From the NCBI RefSeq assembly GCF_018687715.1, contig NC_056755.1, positions 9,621,501 through 9,685,500 of the forward strand: 64,000 bases of DNA, in the 5' to 3' direction. Every line of letters begins with the position of its first letter. The stretch's first letter is position 1. Shown one piece after another: positions 47,219-57,990 of this stretch. The notes beneath the pieces are model-generated. The model did no database searches and was not told the DNA's origin. It saw only the letters and a program-made list of their open reading frames with translations. The position numbers and the translations under genes are program-made. This DNA is from Carya illinoinensis (lineage: Eukaryota; Streptophyta; Magnoliopsida; Fagales; Juglandaceae).

Positions 47219-47460
47219 CCAAACGTCGCCAAGTCCCACCCAACACTCACACACGGCCTAACCAAGTTTTCCACACTTGGCTCACCCAACCATGACTCAC
47301 CTAATGCCCATGAACCGTAGCCAACACACTCCCAAATCCTAGCCTCCACTAGCCGTCCAACCCATTTCCCCACCAAACCCTAGTTGCCACCTAAAAGTGG
47401 CCATTGGCCTTTCCCAAGCTAAGTTTCCCTTAAGCATTTTGGGAAACCCTAGCTACCCCT

Positions 47461-48408
47461 CTCACCAACGGATCCCTTAGTCCAAACCTTAGCCTACACA
47501 TCACTAAAACTGAATCCCCAACTTGCCCCCAACTTGCCGTCCAACATAGCCCCCATTCCCATAAACCCTAGTCCACTTGCCTCAATTGACAACTTGACTT
47601 TTCCTTAGGAAAGTTGTCACCCACCATTTTGGAAAAACCAACTCCACACTCAACCCATCAAGTCCACCCACCGAAAAGTGTCACTAGACAACTTTACTTT
47701 TCATTAGGAAAAGTTGTCACCCATTATTTCGGGAAAACCAATCCCACACAAAAACCTCTCATCCGTCCCTCAACTTAGCCCCACCTACTCGGCACCCTCT
47801 CCAAGAATTAACCCCAACCGGCCTAGACAACTTATCTTTCAAAAGAGACAAGCTGTCCACTTTCCATTTCAGGAAAACCCAGCCCCACACTCAAACCTCT
47901 CATCCGTCCATCACCTTAGCCCCACCTACAAGAGCACCCTAGACACCCTCCTTTCACTTTAGCTAAAGTTGCCCCCTCTCAAATAAGGCAACTTGAGCTA
48001 CCACTCACCAACGGATCCTTTAGTCCAAACCTTACCCCACACCTCACTAAAACCGAGTCCCCAACTATTCCCATAAACCCTAGTCCACTTGCCTCAAAAG
48101 ACAACTTGACTTTTTCTTAGGAAAGTTGTCACCCACCATTTCGGAAAAACCAACTCCACACTCAACCCACCAAGCCCCCCACCGAAAAGTGTCAATAGAC
48201 AACTTTACTTTTCCTTAGGAAAAGCTATCACCCACTATTTCGGGAAAACCCATCCCACACACAAACCTATCATCCGTCCATCACCTTAGCCCCACCTACT
48301 CGGCACCCTCTCCAAGAATTAACCCAAACCGGCCTAGACAACTTGTCTTTCAAAAGAGACAAGCTGTCCACTTTCCATTTCGGGAAAACCCAGCCTCACA
48401 CTCAAAAC
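47461..48408. repeat. Tandem duplication, 543-bp period
   Basis: CTCACCAACGGATCC starts both units (47461 and 48004). The series GTCCAAACCTTA, AAACCCTAGTCCACTTGCC, GAAAGTTGTCACCCACC, CTACTCGGCACCCTCTCC and GACAAGCTGTCCACTTTCC repeats in order. Unit 2 lacks about 40 bp near its start and ends near 48408. Unit 1 itself contains a smaller repeat (CATCCGTCC...TTAGCCCCACCTAC twice). No coding sequence. Confidence 0.8.
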
Positions 48409-48745
48409 CCCACCTCCCATCACTCAAGTGGACCCCTTAGTCCCTTAACCCTAGGCGCCCAACACCACACGGATCATCCCATCACCAGTCAATCCAAACT
48501 GTCCACTAAAGAGGTAGGTTAGACCTCCCTCTTTCCTTCATGACAAGTTGTCCCCTCCCCTAAACTAAGAAACCCTAGCTGCCCAATACCCCACGGATCC
48601 CCTTGCCACTAAACCCTAGTTGTCCCATCACTCACACGGATCCCCTAGCCACATCATCCTAGCCATCACAATCCGAACCATCATCATTCTTCCAACCATA
48701 GCTCACCCACTCGGCCACACAAGCATGACCCCATGACCGAACCAT

Positions 48746-49110
48746 CTTGTGCTTCCATGCACCTCATGCATCCTTACACTCACCCCATTACACCAACATC
48801 ATAATCCCTTCCATCCTTAGCTCAACCATTCGGCCAACACTCAAGAACCACCCTAACCATATCATCTTGTGCTTCCATGCACTACACGCATCCATACACA
48901 TAGGCTACCCCATTACGCCACCCTCACCATTCCTTCCACCCTTAGCCAAACCACTCGGCCATGAAACCAAGAACCACCATATCTACGCATCCTTGTGCTT
49001 CCATGCACTACGTGCATCTTGTCACTTAGGTTGTCCCTTACACCACCATAATCTTCCCTTCCTCCATTGACCAACAAAACTTCATCAACCTAAGACCCCC
49101 ACATGGTCGT
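48746..49110. repeat. Tandem repeat, three units of about 120 bp
   Basis: CTTGTGCTTCCATGCAC opens the units at 48746, 48866 and 48992. Each continues with a Cys-poor, CCA-rich tail including CCATT/CTCGGCCA. The third decays after 49060. With the two blocks to its left it makes one non-coding, C-rich composite of about 4 kb, possibly a large retrotransposon derivative; no LTR pair was found. Confidence 0.7.
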
Positions 49111-49857
49111 GCAAGCTCAAGACCAAGCATGTTAGCTAGGCTCATTCGGTCACCATCACCACAAGGCAAGCTTGGACCCCCCAATGTTTAGGGACTAGAC
49201 TCCCTAACACAACCTCTCAAGTACGTAGTAGAATTTGATCAGATATCTAAATCTCTTTGACATGCAAAGGTTATTCTCATATTTGATCATATATATCAGA
49301 TCAATGACAGTGACTAACTAGAAATGAGAGAGGAAGAGAGAAGAAGAAAAGAAATGAAGTCTCATGAAGAGAACATAGATATACACACATATATACCAAG
49401 CTAGCGGGCAAAGTATCTTGGCGCTGGCGGCCTGTCGCTAACCCAAATAAAATTTCTAATCTTCCCCACTCACCTAGTCTAGGCCGCCAACATGAGGCGG
49501 GTTGGGTAGCAGCCTGCAGCTATACAGGGCCCCCCGCTGCATGCGCATGCCTGATATTTGTAAGGACATATTGCAATTGAGAAGTTTCAATCATATGTTT
49601 TTTTGTTTTTTTGTTTTTTTTTTTTTTTGGGTGTTAGTTATTTTTGTTGAAATCTTTATTATGTGTGATTAAATCTTTAAAAATTTCTTATAAACGCATA
49701 AAATTAAAATCCAAGCATGAATATAAAAACTCGAAAAGATAGAGAAGGGTGAAGGAGCAGTGTTCCTCGAGAAAGGGAATGATAAAAGTCCCCAAGAGCC
49801 ATGTATTGTAGAGCAATGGAGGGACCTCCCATCATCATTCATGCCATGACCCACCTA

Positions 49858-49861
<4 letters not shown>

Positions 49862-49917
<56 letters not shown>
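49862..49917. repeat. (AT)n microsatellite
   Basis: About 28 uninterrupted AT units. The surrounding 49200-49950 is AT-rich with no gene seen. Confidence 0.95.
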
Positions 49918-49919
<2 letters not shown>

Positions 49920-49953
49920 AGATTGACAACAAACTGAACTGCTAACGTCTCTC

Positions 49954-50650
49954 TTTTTTTTTTTTTTTGATAGAAAAATATTATTCATTCATTCACAGAA
50001 TGGACATTACAACTCTGACTTGAAAATTACAAGTTAATTATAGATTTTCAAGCTCTTTAGTATACAAATTCCTTTATGATTGACATGATCTTATCTAGTG
50101 CTACAAAATCTCTCTAGACAAACCAACTGAGAGACAGTGCTCTGTCTTAGAATACCGTCTAAAATAGTAACAAATCTCACACTCTCACAAAGTAGAGGAC
50201 ATACTTTACAGACCCTAGGTCTTAGAGACAATGTTTTTTTTTCCTATTATAACCTAAAATACAGAAAATACCAAAAAACATAAAAGCATGAGAAATACAT
50301 AAGAAAACAAAGAACAAACAATACAAAACAAAGGTTGTCGTGACAGGCGAGGGACACGCGCCACCTAGGAGCATGACGGTTAGTCAGGACTGAAGTAATT
50401 AGTGGCCCTGGACCCAAACAACCCGCACATGGAGGCAAAAAAGCACCCTTAGTGGAGGCGTGTGAGATTCACGCGCCAAGTTTTAAATGTGCGTGTGACT
50501 CACACGCCGTTCCTTTCAGCGAACTTCTTTGCCTGTCTAAAGGATTGGTGCCTTTGAAATCCTGTACTGAGGCAAGTGGTGGCCCCTAGCTGCTGAAGAG
50601 CTACAAATCGGCCTTTCGCCCTCCTTTATCGAAAATAAAAATAAAAAAAA
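49954..50650 (-). mobile_element. Putative 3' part of an L1-like LINE
   Basis: The T-run at 49954-49967 followed by GATAGAAAAATATTATTCATT is, on the - strand, the ...AATAATATTTTTCTATC + poly(A) ending common to plant LINEs. Upstream on that strand is GC-richer sequence (ACACGCGCC, CACGCGCC) that fits a 3' UTR and lost coding end. No reverse transcriptase piece is recognisable. Confidence 0.45.
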
Positions 50651-50796
50651 AACTAAAGAGAAAATGGAGGAGGAGGGAGGGAGGGAGGAGGAGTCCTCCT
50701 CTAAGCAAGTTTGATGTTGAAAGAAAAGTTGGAAGTTATATATCTAAAATGAATCACGGCATAATATTTTTCATGAACCGAACTACTACTTCAATC

Positions 50797-50798
<2 letters not shown>

Positions 50799-50870
<72 letters not shown>
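50799..50870. repeat. (GA)n microsatellite, 72 bp
   Basis: Uninterrupted AG dinucleotides. Confidence 0.95.
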
Positions 50871-50872
<2 letters not shown>

Positions 50873-51159
50873 GTGATTTGAACCAATGCCATTGAAGTAC
50901 CGCGCTTTTTGGAGGGTATATATTCTATCATGATGTTTAATGACACAGCTCAATGGTTTGAAAGATGAGCAATGCTACATACAATCATAGAATTGTAAAT
51001 GCCGCGCAATCGTTTTGAAAAAGAGTGGGATCCACGATTAAAAAGTTAATTTTTTTTCATGTAAGTCCCATATTAATTCATTTTTTTCAAAGCGACTGCA
51101 CACCGCTTGCACAACCACGACTGTAAATATCATTTCTCTTTGAAAGATAGCAACGATTA

Positions 51160-51338
51160 GCCGACTGTTTAGATTAGTTGATCAATTCATCTTATTTAAT
51201 CATTATAATTTTTTTTAAAATTTTTACATCAAATATAATAAATAATTTAAATTTTAAAACAATAATAATATTAAAAAGATATAGTATTATAAAATATTTT
51301 ATTTAACTTTCAATTTTTTCTCAACTCACTACTTAAAC
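51160..51338. repeat. MITE interrupted by the young Copia
   Basis: Reverse orientation of the abundant family (TTTAGATTAGTTGATCAATT, ATTTAATCATTATAATTTTT, TTATTTAACTTTCAATTTTT, TCTCAACTCACTACTTAAAC). The Copia element starts at 51339. Confidence 0.55.
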
Positions 51339-51861
51339 TGTTGAGTAATGTGGAGTCTGGTTCACACCGCTCGAGCGGAGTCATTGGCCGCTCGAGCGAA
51401 GTCAGGCAGAGTCGAACGCTCGATGTTGGCTCGACAGTGAGCTCGAGCAGGAGGAGTTCGCTCGAGCGGAGGCATTGGCCGCTCGAGCGAAATCAGGCAG
51501 AGTCGAACGCTCGACGTCAGCTCGACAGTGGGCTCGAGCGGGATGCGGAAGGGAAGTTCGCTCGACGCGCGCTCGACACACCGCTCGAGCGAACATGCGT
51601 TTTAGGGATTCCGCCGTTTGAACTATATATATGATTTTTGCCTCTTTTGTCTGTAACAGAGCAGCTACGAAAACACTGTGGATGAACAGTGTTGTGACCC
51701 ATCTTGTAGTGTGATTCCTCAATAATAAAAATCCTCTGCAGCTCCCGTGGACGTAGGCAATTTGCCGAACCACGTACATCTTGTGTCGTGTGTGATTGCG
51801 TGTGTGATCGTTTTCTCATTCAGTGTTATTTTTCAATTCATTGTCATCGTTTTTCACAACA
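51339..51861 (+). repeat. Copia 5' LTR with CTCGAG palindrome array
   Basis: TGTTGAG...CACAACA. Between 51367 and 51597 it holds seven CTCGAG cores, most within CGCTCGAGCG. Two tandem units of 91 bp (51368-51458, 51459-51549) account for six of them. Downstream lie a TATA-like CTATATATATG (about 51621) and a polyadenylation-like AATAATAAAAATCC (about 51719), so the array is in U3 upstream of the presumed start site. Confidence 0.93.
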
Positions 51862-51863
51862 AT

Positions 51864-51877
51864 TGGTATCAAGAGCC
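51864..51877 (+). other. Primer-binding site, initiator-Met tRNA type
   Basis: TGGTATCAAGAGCC begins two bases after the LTR end, complementary to the 3' end of plant initiator methionine tRNA with one interior difference from the usual TGGTATCAGAGC. Confidence 0.8.
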
Positions 51878-51901
51878 AAGGTTCGGGTCTGAGGAGAAAC
51901 G

Positions 51902-54900
51902 ATGGCTGGAGATGAATTGAAGGTATCGGGGATCGAGAAGTTTGATGGCACGAATTTTGGATACTGGAGGATGCAGATAGAGGACTACCTCTATGGGAAG
52001 AAACTCCATCTTCCACTATTGGGGCAGCAACCGGAAAAGATGGATGATGCTAGTTGGAATCTGTTGGATCGACAGGTTCTGGGGGTTATTCGATTGACCC
52101 TGTCGAGATCCGTTGCACACAACGTCATCAAGGAGAAGACGACGGCGGATCTCATGGCGGCTTTGTCAGGTATGTATGAAAAGCCGTCAGCGAATAACAA
52201 GGTACATCTGATGAAAAAGTTATTCAATTTGAAAATGGCAGATAGTACGTCTGTTGCACAACATCTGAATGATTTTAATACTATCACAAATCAATTGTCG
52301 TCTGTTGAAATTGAATTTGATGATGAGATACGTGCACTGATACTATTGGCTTCATTGCCAAATAGTTGGGAAGCCATGAGAATGGCTGTTAGTAATTCTG
52401 CTGGTAAAAATAAACTGAAGTATGATGATATTCGTGATTTGATTTTGGCTGAGGAGGTGCGCAGGAAAGATTCAGGCGAGACCTCGGGTTTGAGTTCAGC
52501 CCTGAATGTTGAATCTCGAGGGAGATCACATGACAGGAATTCAAACAGAGGAAGATCAAAATCAAAGTATAGGGGCAAGAGCAAGTCGAGGCCTGGTCAG
52601 CAGGCAACTTGCTGGAATTGTGGCAAAGCTGGTCACATAAAGAAAAACTGCAAAAACCCCAAGAAGACGGAGAATGATAGTGCTAATGTGGTAACTGAAG
52701 AAGTACAGGATGCACTATTGCTTGCAGTTCATAGTCCAGTTGATGACTGGATACTGGATTCAGGGGCTTCCTTCCATACATCTTCCCACCGGGAACTAAT
52801 GAGGAATTATGTTGCAGATGATTTTGGGAAGGTATATTTGGCTGATGGTGAGGCTTTGAACGTAGTGGGGATGAGAGACATTGACATTGCACTCCCTGGC
52901 AAGAACAAATGGACCTTGCAAAAGGTCAGGCACATTCCTGAGTTGAAGAAGAACCTCATTTCTGTTGGGCAGCTTGATGAGTGTGGTCATTCAGTGGTGT
53001 TCTCAGATAGCACCTGGAAGGTCACAAAAGGGGCATTGGTACTAGCTCGGGGTAAGAAAACTGGTACACTTTATATGACTACTGGTTTAATTGACACTAT
53101 TGCTACTACTGTTGCAGAGAGCACAGCAGATTTGTGGCATTGTAGGCTTGGCCATATGAGTCAGAAGGGCATGACGGAACTTCTGTCTAGAGGCAAGCTA
53201 CCAGAACTGAAGACAGTTGATCTCGGTATGTGTGAGAGTTGTGTTATGGGGAAGCAAAAGAAGGTCAGCTTCTTGAAAAGTGGCAGGACGCCAAAGACAG
53301 GAAGACTTGATCTTGTGCACACAGATGTGTGGGGTCCTTCTCCAGTTGCATCTCTTGGAGGTTCTCGCTACTATGTTACGTTCATTGATGACCATAGTAG
53401 AAAGGTATGGATTTATTTTTTGAAACATAAATCTGAAGTATTTAATGTTTTCAAAATTTGGAAAGCCATGGTTGAGACAGAGACAGGCTTGAAACTGAAG
53501 TGTTTGAGGTCTGACAATGGTGGTGAGTATGTTGATGGCGGGTTCAAGGAGTACTGTGCAGCTCAGGGTATCAGAATGGAGAAGACCATTCCTGGGACAC
53601 CACAGCAAAATGGAGTTGCTGAGCGTATGAACAGGACCATTAATGAGCGTGCTAGAAGCATGAGGTTGCACGCTGGACTACCACCCACTTTCTGGGCAGA
53701 TGCAGCCAGCACTGCCGTTTATTTGATAAACAGAGGGCCATCAGTTCCACTGGATTGTGGATTGCCTGAGGAGGTTTGGAGCGGGAAAGAGGTTAAGTTT
53801 TCTCACCTTAAAACCTTTGGTTGTCTTTCTTATGTGCTTGTTGATTCTGATGCTCGCAGTAAGCTTGAGGCTAAGTCAAAGAAATGTTATTTCATTGGCT
53901 ATGGAGACGAGGCATTTGGCTATCGTTTCTGGGATGATCAGGGTCGGAAAATCATAAGAAGCAGGAATGTGATTTTCAATGAGAAAATGATGTACAAGGA
54001 TAAGTCGAGTACAGTTCCTGCAGTAGCTCCTCAGGAGTCCGAGTTTGTAGGATTGGATGACCTACCAGAGGTCACAGTGCAGTGTAGAGATGAGAGTGAC
54101 GGGGAGAGTGGGTCCAGTACACCCATTCCTATTATTCCGCAGGCAGTTTCAGAACCGTCTACTCCTACAGTTGCAATTCGCAGGTCAGTTAGGACTATAC
54201 GTCCCCCACAGCGTTTCTCACCTACTTTGAATTACATTCTGTTGACAGATGGTGGAGAACCGCAGAGTTATGAAGAAACCTTGCAAGATGAGAATTCTAG
54301 CAAGTGGGAGCTAGCCATGAAAGACGAGATGGATTCCTTGCTAGGGAATCAGACATGGGAGTTGACAGAACTTCCATCAGGGAAGAAGGCATTACACAAC
54401 AAGTGGGTGTACCGGGTGAAAACTGAGCATGATGGCAGTAAGAGGTACAAGGCTAGACTTGTTGTAAAAGGCTTTCAGCAAAAGCAGGGTATTGACTACT
54501 CTGAGATCTTTTCTCCTGTGGTAAAGATCACAACTATCAGGATGGTACTGGCTATGGTTGCCACTGAAGATCTATTTCTTGAGCAGTTAGATGTGAAGAC
54601 AGCCTTTCTTCATGGAGACCTTGAAGAAGACATCTACATGCACCAGCCTGAGGGGTTTGTGGTACAGGGAAAGGAAGGTTCAGTTTGCAGGCTGAAGAAG
54701 AGCTTGTATGGCCTGAAGCAAGCTCCTAGACAGTGGTACAAGAAATTTGACAACTTTATGCACAGTGCAGGGTATATTAGATGTCAGGCAGATCACTGTT
54801 GTTATGTCAGGCATTTTGACAATTCTTATATTATTTTGCTATTGTATGTGGATGACATGCTTATTGCAGGGGCTAGTATTGATGAGATCAATAATCTGAA

Positions 54901-55807
54901 GAAGCAGATGTCAGAGCACTTTGCAATGAAGGATTTGGGAGCTGCAAAGCAAATCCTTGGCATGAGAATTGTCAGAGACAGAGTCAGAGGTACGTTGAGA
55001 CTCTCACAGGCTGAGTATGTGAAAAAGGTACTCAGCAGGTTCAATATGGACAAGGCCAAACCAGTTGGCACACCCTTGGGAAGTCACTTCAGACTCAGCA
55101 AGAATCAGTCACCAGAGTCAGAGGAGGAACGAGATTACATGAGTAAGGTTCCTTATGCCTCAGCCATTGGTTCACTTATGTATGCTATGGTTTGTACAAG
55201 ACCGGATATTGCCCATGCAGTGGGAGTTGTGAGTAGATACATGAGTAACCCAGGAAAGCAACATTGGGAAGCAGTGAAGTGGATTTTGAGGTACCTAAAG
55301 GGTTCCTCAGAAACCTGTTTATGTTTCTCTGGAGAGAGCTTGGAGGTGCAGGGCTATGTTGACGCTGATTTAGCTGGAGATATTGACAGTAGAAAGAGTA
55401 CCACGGGCTTTGTTTATACACTTGGTGGTACTGCAGTGTCATGGGGTTCTAATTTACAGAAAACAGTTTCTTTGTCTACAACAAAAGCTGAGTATATTGC
55501 AGTGTCAGAGGCTGCAAAGGAGATGGTATGGCTACAAAGCTTCTTGGAAGAATTGGGTAAGAAGAATCAGAAAGGCACTCTCCACAGTGATAGTCAGAGT
55601 GCCATATTCCTTGCCAAGAATCCAGCATTCCATTCCAGGACCAAACACATTCAGATCAGGTATCACTTCATACGGTCATTGTTAGATGACGGACAGTTGT
55701 TACTTGAAAAGATATGTGGAAGCAAGAACCCTGCTGATATGTTGACAAAGGGTGTTACGCTTGAGAAACTGAAGTTGTGCGCAACTTCAGTTGGTCTTCT
55801 AAAATGA
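51902..55807 (+). CDS. Copia gag-pol polyprotein, intact
   Basis: 1301 residues, no stop or frameshift, starting 41 bp after the 5' LTR. In order: Gag with an N-terminal substrate-like motif (FDGTNFGYWRMQIEDYL) and UBN2 region to about 190; a basic Arg/Ser linker; a CCHC knuckle CWNCGKAGHIKKNC (237-250); aspartic protease WILDSGASFHTS (about 283-294); a gag-pre-integrase HRLGHMS region; integrase with the second catalytic Asp in RSDNGGEY (about 535-542); reverse transcriptase with FLEQLDVKTAFLHG and LLYVDDMLIAG (Y982-D985); and RNase H with SLSTTKAEYIA, ending MLTKGVTLEKLK. The order integrase before reverse transcriptase defines Copia. Gag and pol share one frame, so the ratio must be set by processing or by a spliced or stalled product. 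The lineage looks Tork/Tnt1-like. The C-terminus VGLLK is 90 bp before the 3' LTR. Confidence 0.96.
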   Translation: MAGDELKVSGIEKFDGTNFGYWRMQIEDYLYGKKLHLPLLGQQPEKMDDASWNLLDRQVLGVIRLTLSRSVAHNVIKEKTTADLMAALSGMYEKPSANNKVHLMKKLFNLKMADSTSVAQHLNDFNTITNQLSSVEIEFDDEIRALILLASLPNSWEAMRMAVSNSAGKNKLKYDDIRDLILAEEVRRKDSGETSGLSSALNVESRGRSHDRNSNRGRSKSKYRGKSKSRPGQQATCWNCGKAGHIKKNCKNPKKTENDSANVVTEEVQDALLLAVHSPVDDWILDSGASFHTSSHRELMRNYVADDFGKVYLADGEALNVVGMRDIDIALPGKNKWTLQKVRHIPELKKNLISVGQLDECGHSVVFSDSTWKVTKGALVLARGKKTGTLYMTTGLIDTIATTVAESTADLWHCRLGHMSQKGMTELLSRGKLPELKTVDLGMCESCVMGKQKKVSFLKSGRTPKTGRLDLVHTDVWGPSPVASLGGSRYYVTFIDDHSRKVWIYFLKHKSEVFNVFKIWKAMVETETGLKLKCLRSDNGGEYVDGGFKEYCAAQGIRMEKTIPGTPQQNGVAERMNRTINERARSMRLHAGLPPTFWADAASTAVYLINRGPSVPLDCGLPEEVWSGKEVKFSHLKTFGCLSYVLVDSDARSKLEAKSKKCYFIGYGDEAFGYRFWDDQGRKIIRSRNVIFNEKMMYKDKSSTVPAVAPQESEFVGLDDLPEVTVQCRDESDGESGSSTPIPIIPQAVSEPSTPTVAIRRSVRTIRPPQRFSPTLNYILLTDGGEPQSYEETLQDENSSKWELAMKDEMDSLLGNQTWELTELPSGKKALHNKWVYRVKTEHDGSKRYKARLVVKGFQQKQGIDYSEIFSPVVKITTIRMVLAMVATEDLFLEQLDVKTAFLHGDLEEDIYMHQPEGFVVQGKEGSVCRLKKSLYGLKQAPRQWYKKFDNFMHSAGYIRCQADHCCYVRHFDNSYIILLLYVDDMLIAGASIDEINNLKKQMSEHFAMKDLGAAKQILGMRIVRDRVRGTLRLSQAEYVKKVLSRFNMDKAKPVGTPLGSHFRLSKNQSPESEEERDYMSKVPYASAIGSLMYAMVCTRPDIAHAVGVVSRYMSNPGKQHWEAVKWILRYLKGSSETCLCFSGESLEVQGYVDADLAGDIDSRKSTTGFVYTLGGTAVSWGSNLQKTVSLSTTKAEYIAVSEAAKEMVWLQSFLEELGKKNQKGTLHSDSQSAIFLAKNPAFHSRTKHIQIRYHFIRSLLDDGQLLLEKICGSKNPADMLTKGVTLEKLKLCATSVGLLK

Positions 55808-55897
55808 AGACAGGAGCAGTGAGTTGCAGAGGTGGAGGATATCATGTTTGAGGAAGACGGTGATACAGCGAGTGTACCAGTCTCCAAGTGGGAGAAT

Positions 55898-56420
55898 TGT
55901 TGAGTAATGTGGAGTCTGGTTCACACCGCTCGAGCGGAGTCATTGGCCGCTCGAGCGAAGTCAGGCAGAATCGAACGCTCGATGTTGGCTCGACAGTGAG
56001 CTCGAGCAGGAGGAGTTCGCTCGAGCGGAGGCATTGGCCGCTCGAGCGAAATCAGGCAGAGTCGAACGCTCGACGTCAGCTCGACAGTGGGCTCGAGCGG
56101 GATGCGGAAGGGAAGTTCGCTCGACGCGCGCTCGACACGCCGCTCGAGCGAACATGCGTTTTAGGGATTCCGCCGTTTGAACTATATATATGATTTTTGC
56201 CTCTTTTGTCTGTAACAGAGCAGCTACGAAAACACTGTGGATGAACAGTGTTGTGACCCATCTTGTAGTGTGATTCCTCAATAATAAAAATCCTCTGCAG
56301 CTCCCGTGGACGTAGGCAATTTGCCGAACCACGTACATCTTGTGTCGTGTGTGATTGCGTGTGTGATCGTTTTCTCATTCGGTGTTATTTTTCAATTCAT
56401 TGTCATCGTTTTTCACAACA
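55898..56420 (+). repeat. Copia 3' LTR
   Basis: Same length as the 5' LTR. Changes: G to A in GCAGAATCG (about 55970), A to G in GACACGCCG (about 56139), A to G in ATTCGGTG (about 56380). Confidence 0.95.
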
Positions 56421-56425
56421 TAAAC

Positions 56426-57990
56426 CTCAGCTAATTATGTGATAATCTTATGTTCATGTACTTGTATTTTCTAGCTCTGATGAACAACATCTTGTGACTC
56501 GGCAAACAACAATACCGTGTTGGTTTTATGTACCGAGAGATAATTTCCAGAGTTTGAATAGATAAATGTAAATATCAGTACGTAGTTGTTAAAGAATATT
56601 CTTAAAAAATAATTTAGAAAAGAAATGTTCCTGAAAATATCACGCAAAATAAAGTAAGAATTGTATTAGAAGCTAGGATACATTTAATTGATTAATTCTA
56701 TACAGAGAAGTTGAATTTGCATATTGATAAGACCAAAAAGGAGAGAAAACAGAACCAAAATGCCCAATAGGAATAGGAAAATCCACATTAAAATCACGAA
56801 ACTCCAAAAAAGATGGCAGCTTGATTTTATGGGAGGAGACCACATTTATTTTGCATTCGGATGTTGAGACTTGTTGAAATATGTTAAAATAGTAATGAAA
56901 AAATAAGTAAAAAGTAATAATAAAATATTAAATAGTAATAAAAAATAATAAATAATAATAAAAAATATGTAAAAAATAATAAAATAATAAATAATAGTTG
57001 AATATATTAAAAAATGTTAGACGTATTCTCAACACCCAAATACTCTAACAACTTGAGTGTGCCACCATTACTTTTGAGCAAGCCACCTAAAAGAAGAGGC
57101 ATGGACATGATGTGGTAGCCTAGGATATGATTAATTCTCAAAGATTTTGGTGTCGTTTGGAAAGATAGAAAACGTTAAAACATATATAAAACTGTTGCAT
57201 TATTATTGAGATGAGATTAAGGTTACGTTTGTTAATTTAAACTCAATTTCTTTTAATTTATTTTAAAATAATTATTGATAAAATTCACTTTTTTTTTTAA
57301 TTTTTTATTAAAAAAATTAAATCCATCTTAACTTATTCCATACATTTTAACATAAAAAAGTTAAACTCTTCTCAACTTAAAAATAGTTAAACTTATTTTA
57401 ATGGAATGAAAAAAATAGTATTACGTACTATTTACATTAACTGAATTGAACTCATTTCAACATTCAAACGTAGTATAAGCGTACTAGTTCATCAAATCCC
57501 ATTCAAACAAATTAAATAATATTTCAACCTTCATTAAAGTTAGCTAGGAACTTAGGGTTGTATTAATGGCAGTGAGAGCAATATATGCAATTTAGGGTTC
57601 CTATGTAGTGATCTGGATTAATTACTCCACCATATAGGCTTGCTTCTGGGCAGAGGAATAAGAAAATAATTAGATATCTCCAAGGAAGAAAAGAAAAAGA
57701 AAGGAAAATTATTTAGCTAGCTAGAGTTCAATTGAGAAAATCTTCTCACCGGTGCCTTCTATAAAACCTTAAATTTTAGCGGATAGCCAATAGATGAAAG
57801 CTAATCTAGGGCTACATCTCTATTCTTAGTAGCCGCGCTGCAGGGAACTTTGTTGTTCTAAGTTGAGACCCTCTCTCTCTCTCTCTCCAACGTCAAGGCC
57901 CACTACGCTGCAAGACCGACGCACCCACAGTCAAAAGCTTGGTATAATTCTCTGGTTGTCTTTTCCTGTTCATTATATTACTTTTTTTTA
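56426..57990. other. Intergenic with MITE-like segments
   Basis: No gene seen. 56850-57035 matches the family at 22930-23075. 57210-57480 is an AT-rich repeat-like stretch (AACTCAATTTC ... AACTCATTTCAAC). A CT run lies near 57870. Confidence 0.5.

Larger units (their letters stand above)
51339..56420 (+). mobile_element. Young, structurally complete Copia LTR retrotransposon
   Basis: Two 523-bp LTRs differ at three positions (all transitions). TSD TAAAC lies at 51334-51338 and 56421-56425. The primer-binding site TGGTATCAAGAGCC is at 51864, and the polypurine tract CAAGTGGGAGAAT precedes 55898. One uninterrupted gag-pol frame is present. Every part needed for autonomous retrotransposition is visible, so it may be active or only recently silenced. 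Confidence 0.95.

Noticed and set aside
47461..48408. 543-bp direct repeats as the LTR pair of an element
   Set aside because: The units are directly adjacent with no internal region, no TG...CA ends and no target duplication.
51367..51597. CTCGAG repeats considered as a CRISPR-like or satellite array
   Set aside because: Spacers are not unique, spacing is irregular, and the array sits in U3 of a plant LTR. It is a promoter-region repeat.
51402..51819. Antisense frames of 125 and 100 residues in the Copia LTR, repeated at 55961-56378
   Set aside because: Both LTRs give the same frames because they are identical sequence. They overlap the palindrome array and U3/R of the element and have no independent support.
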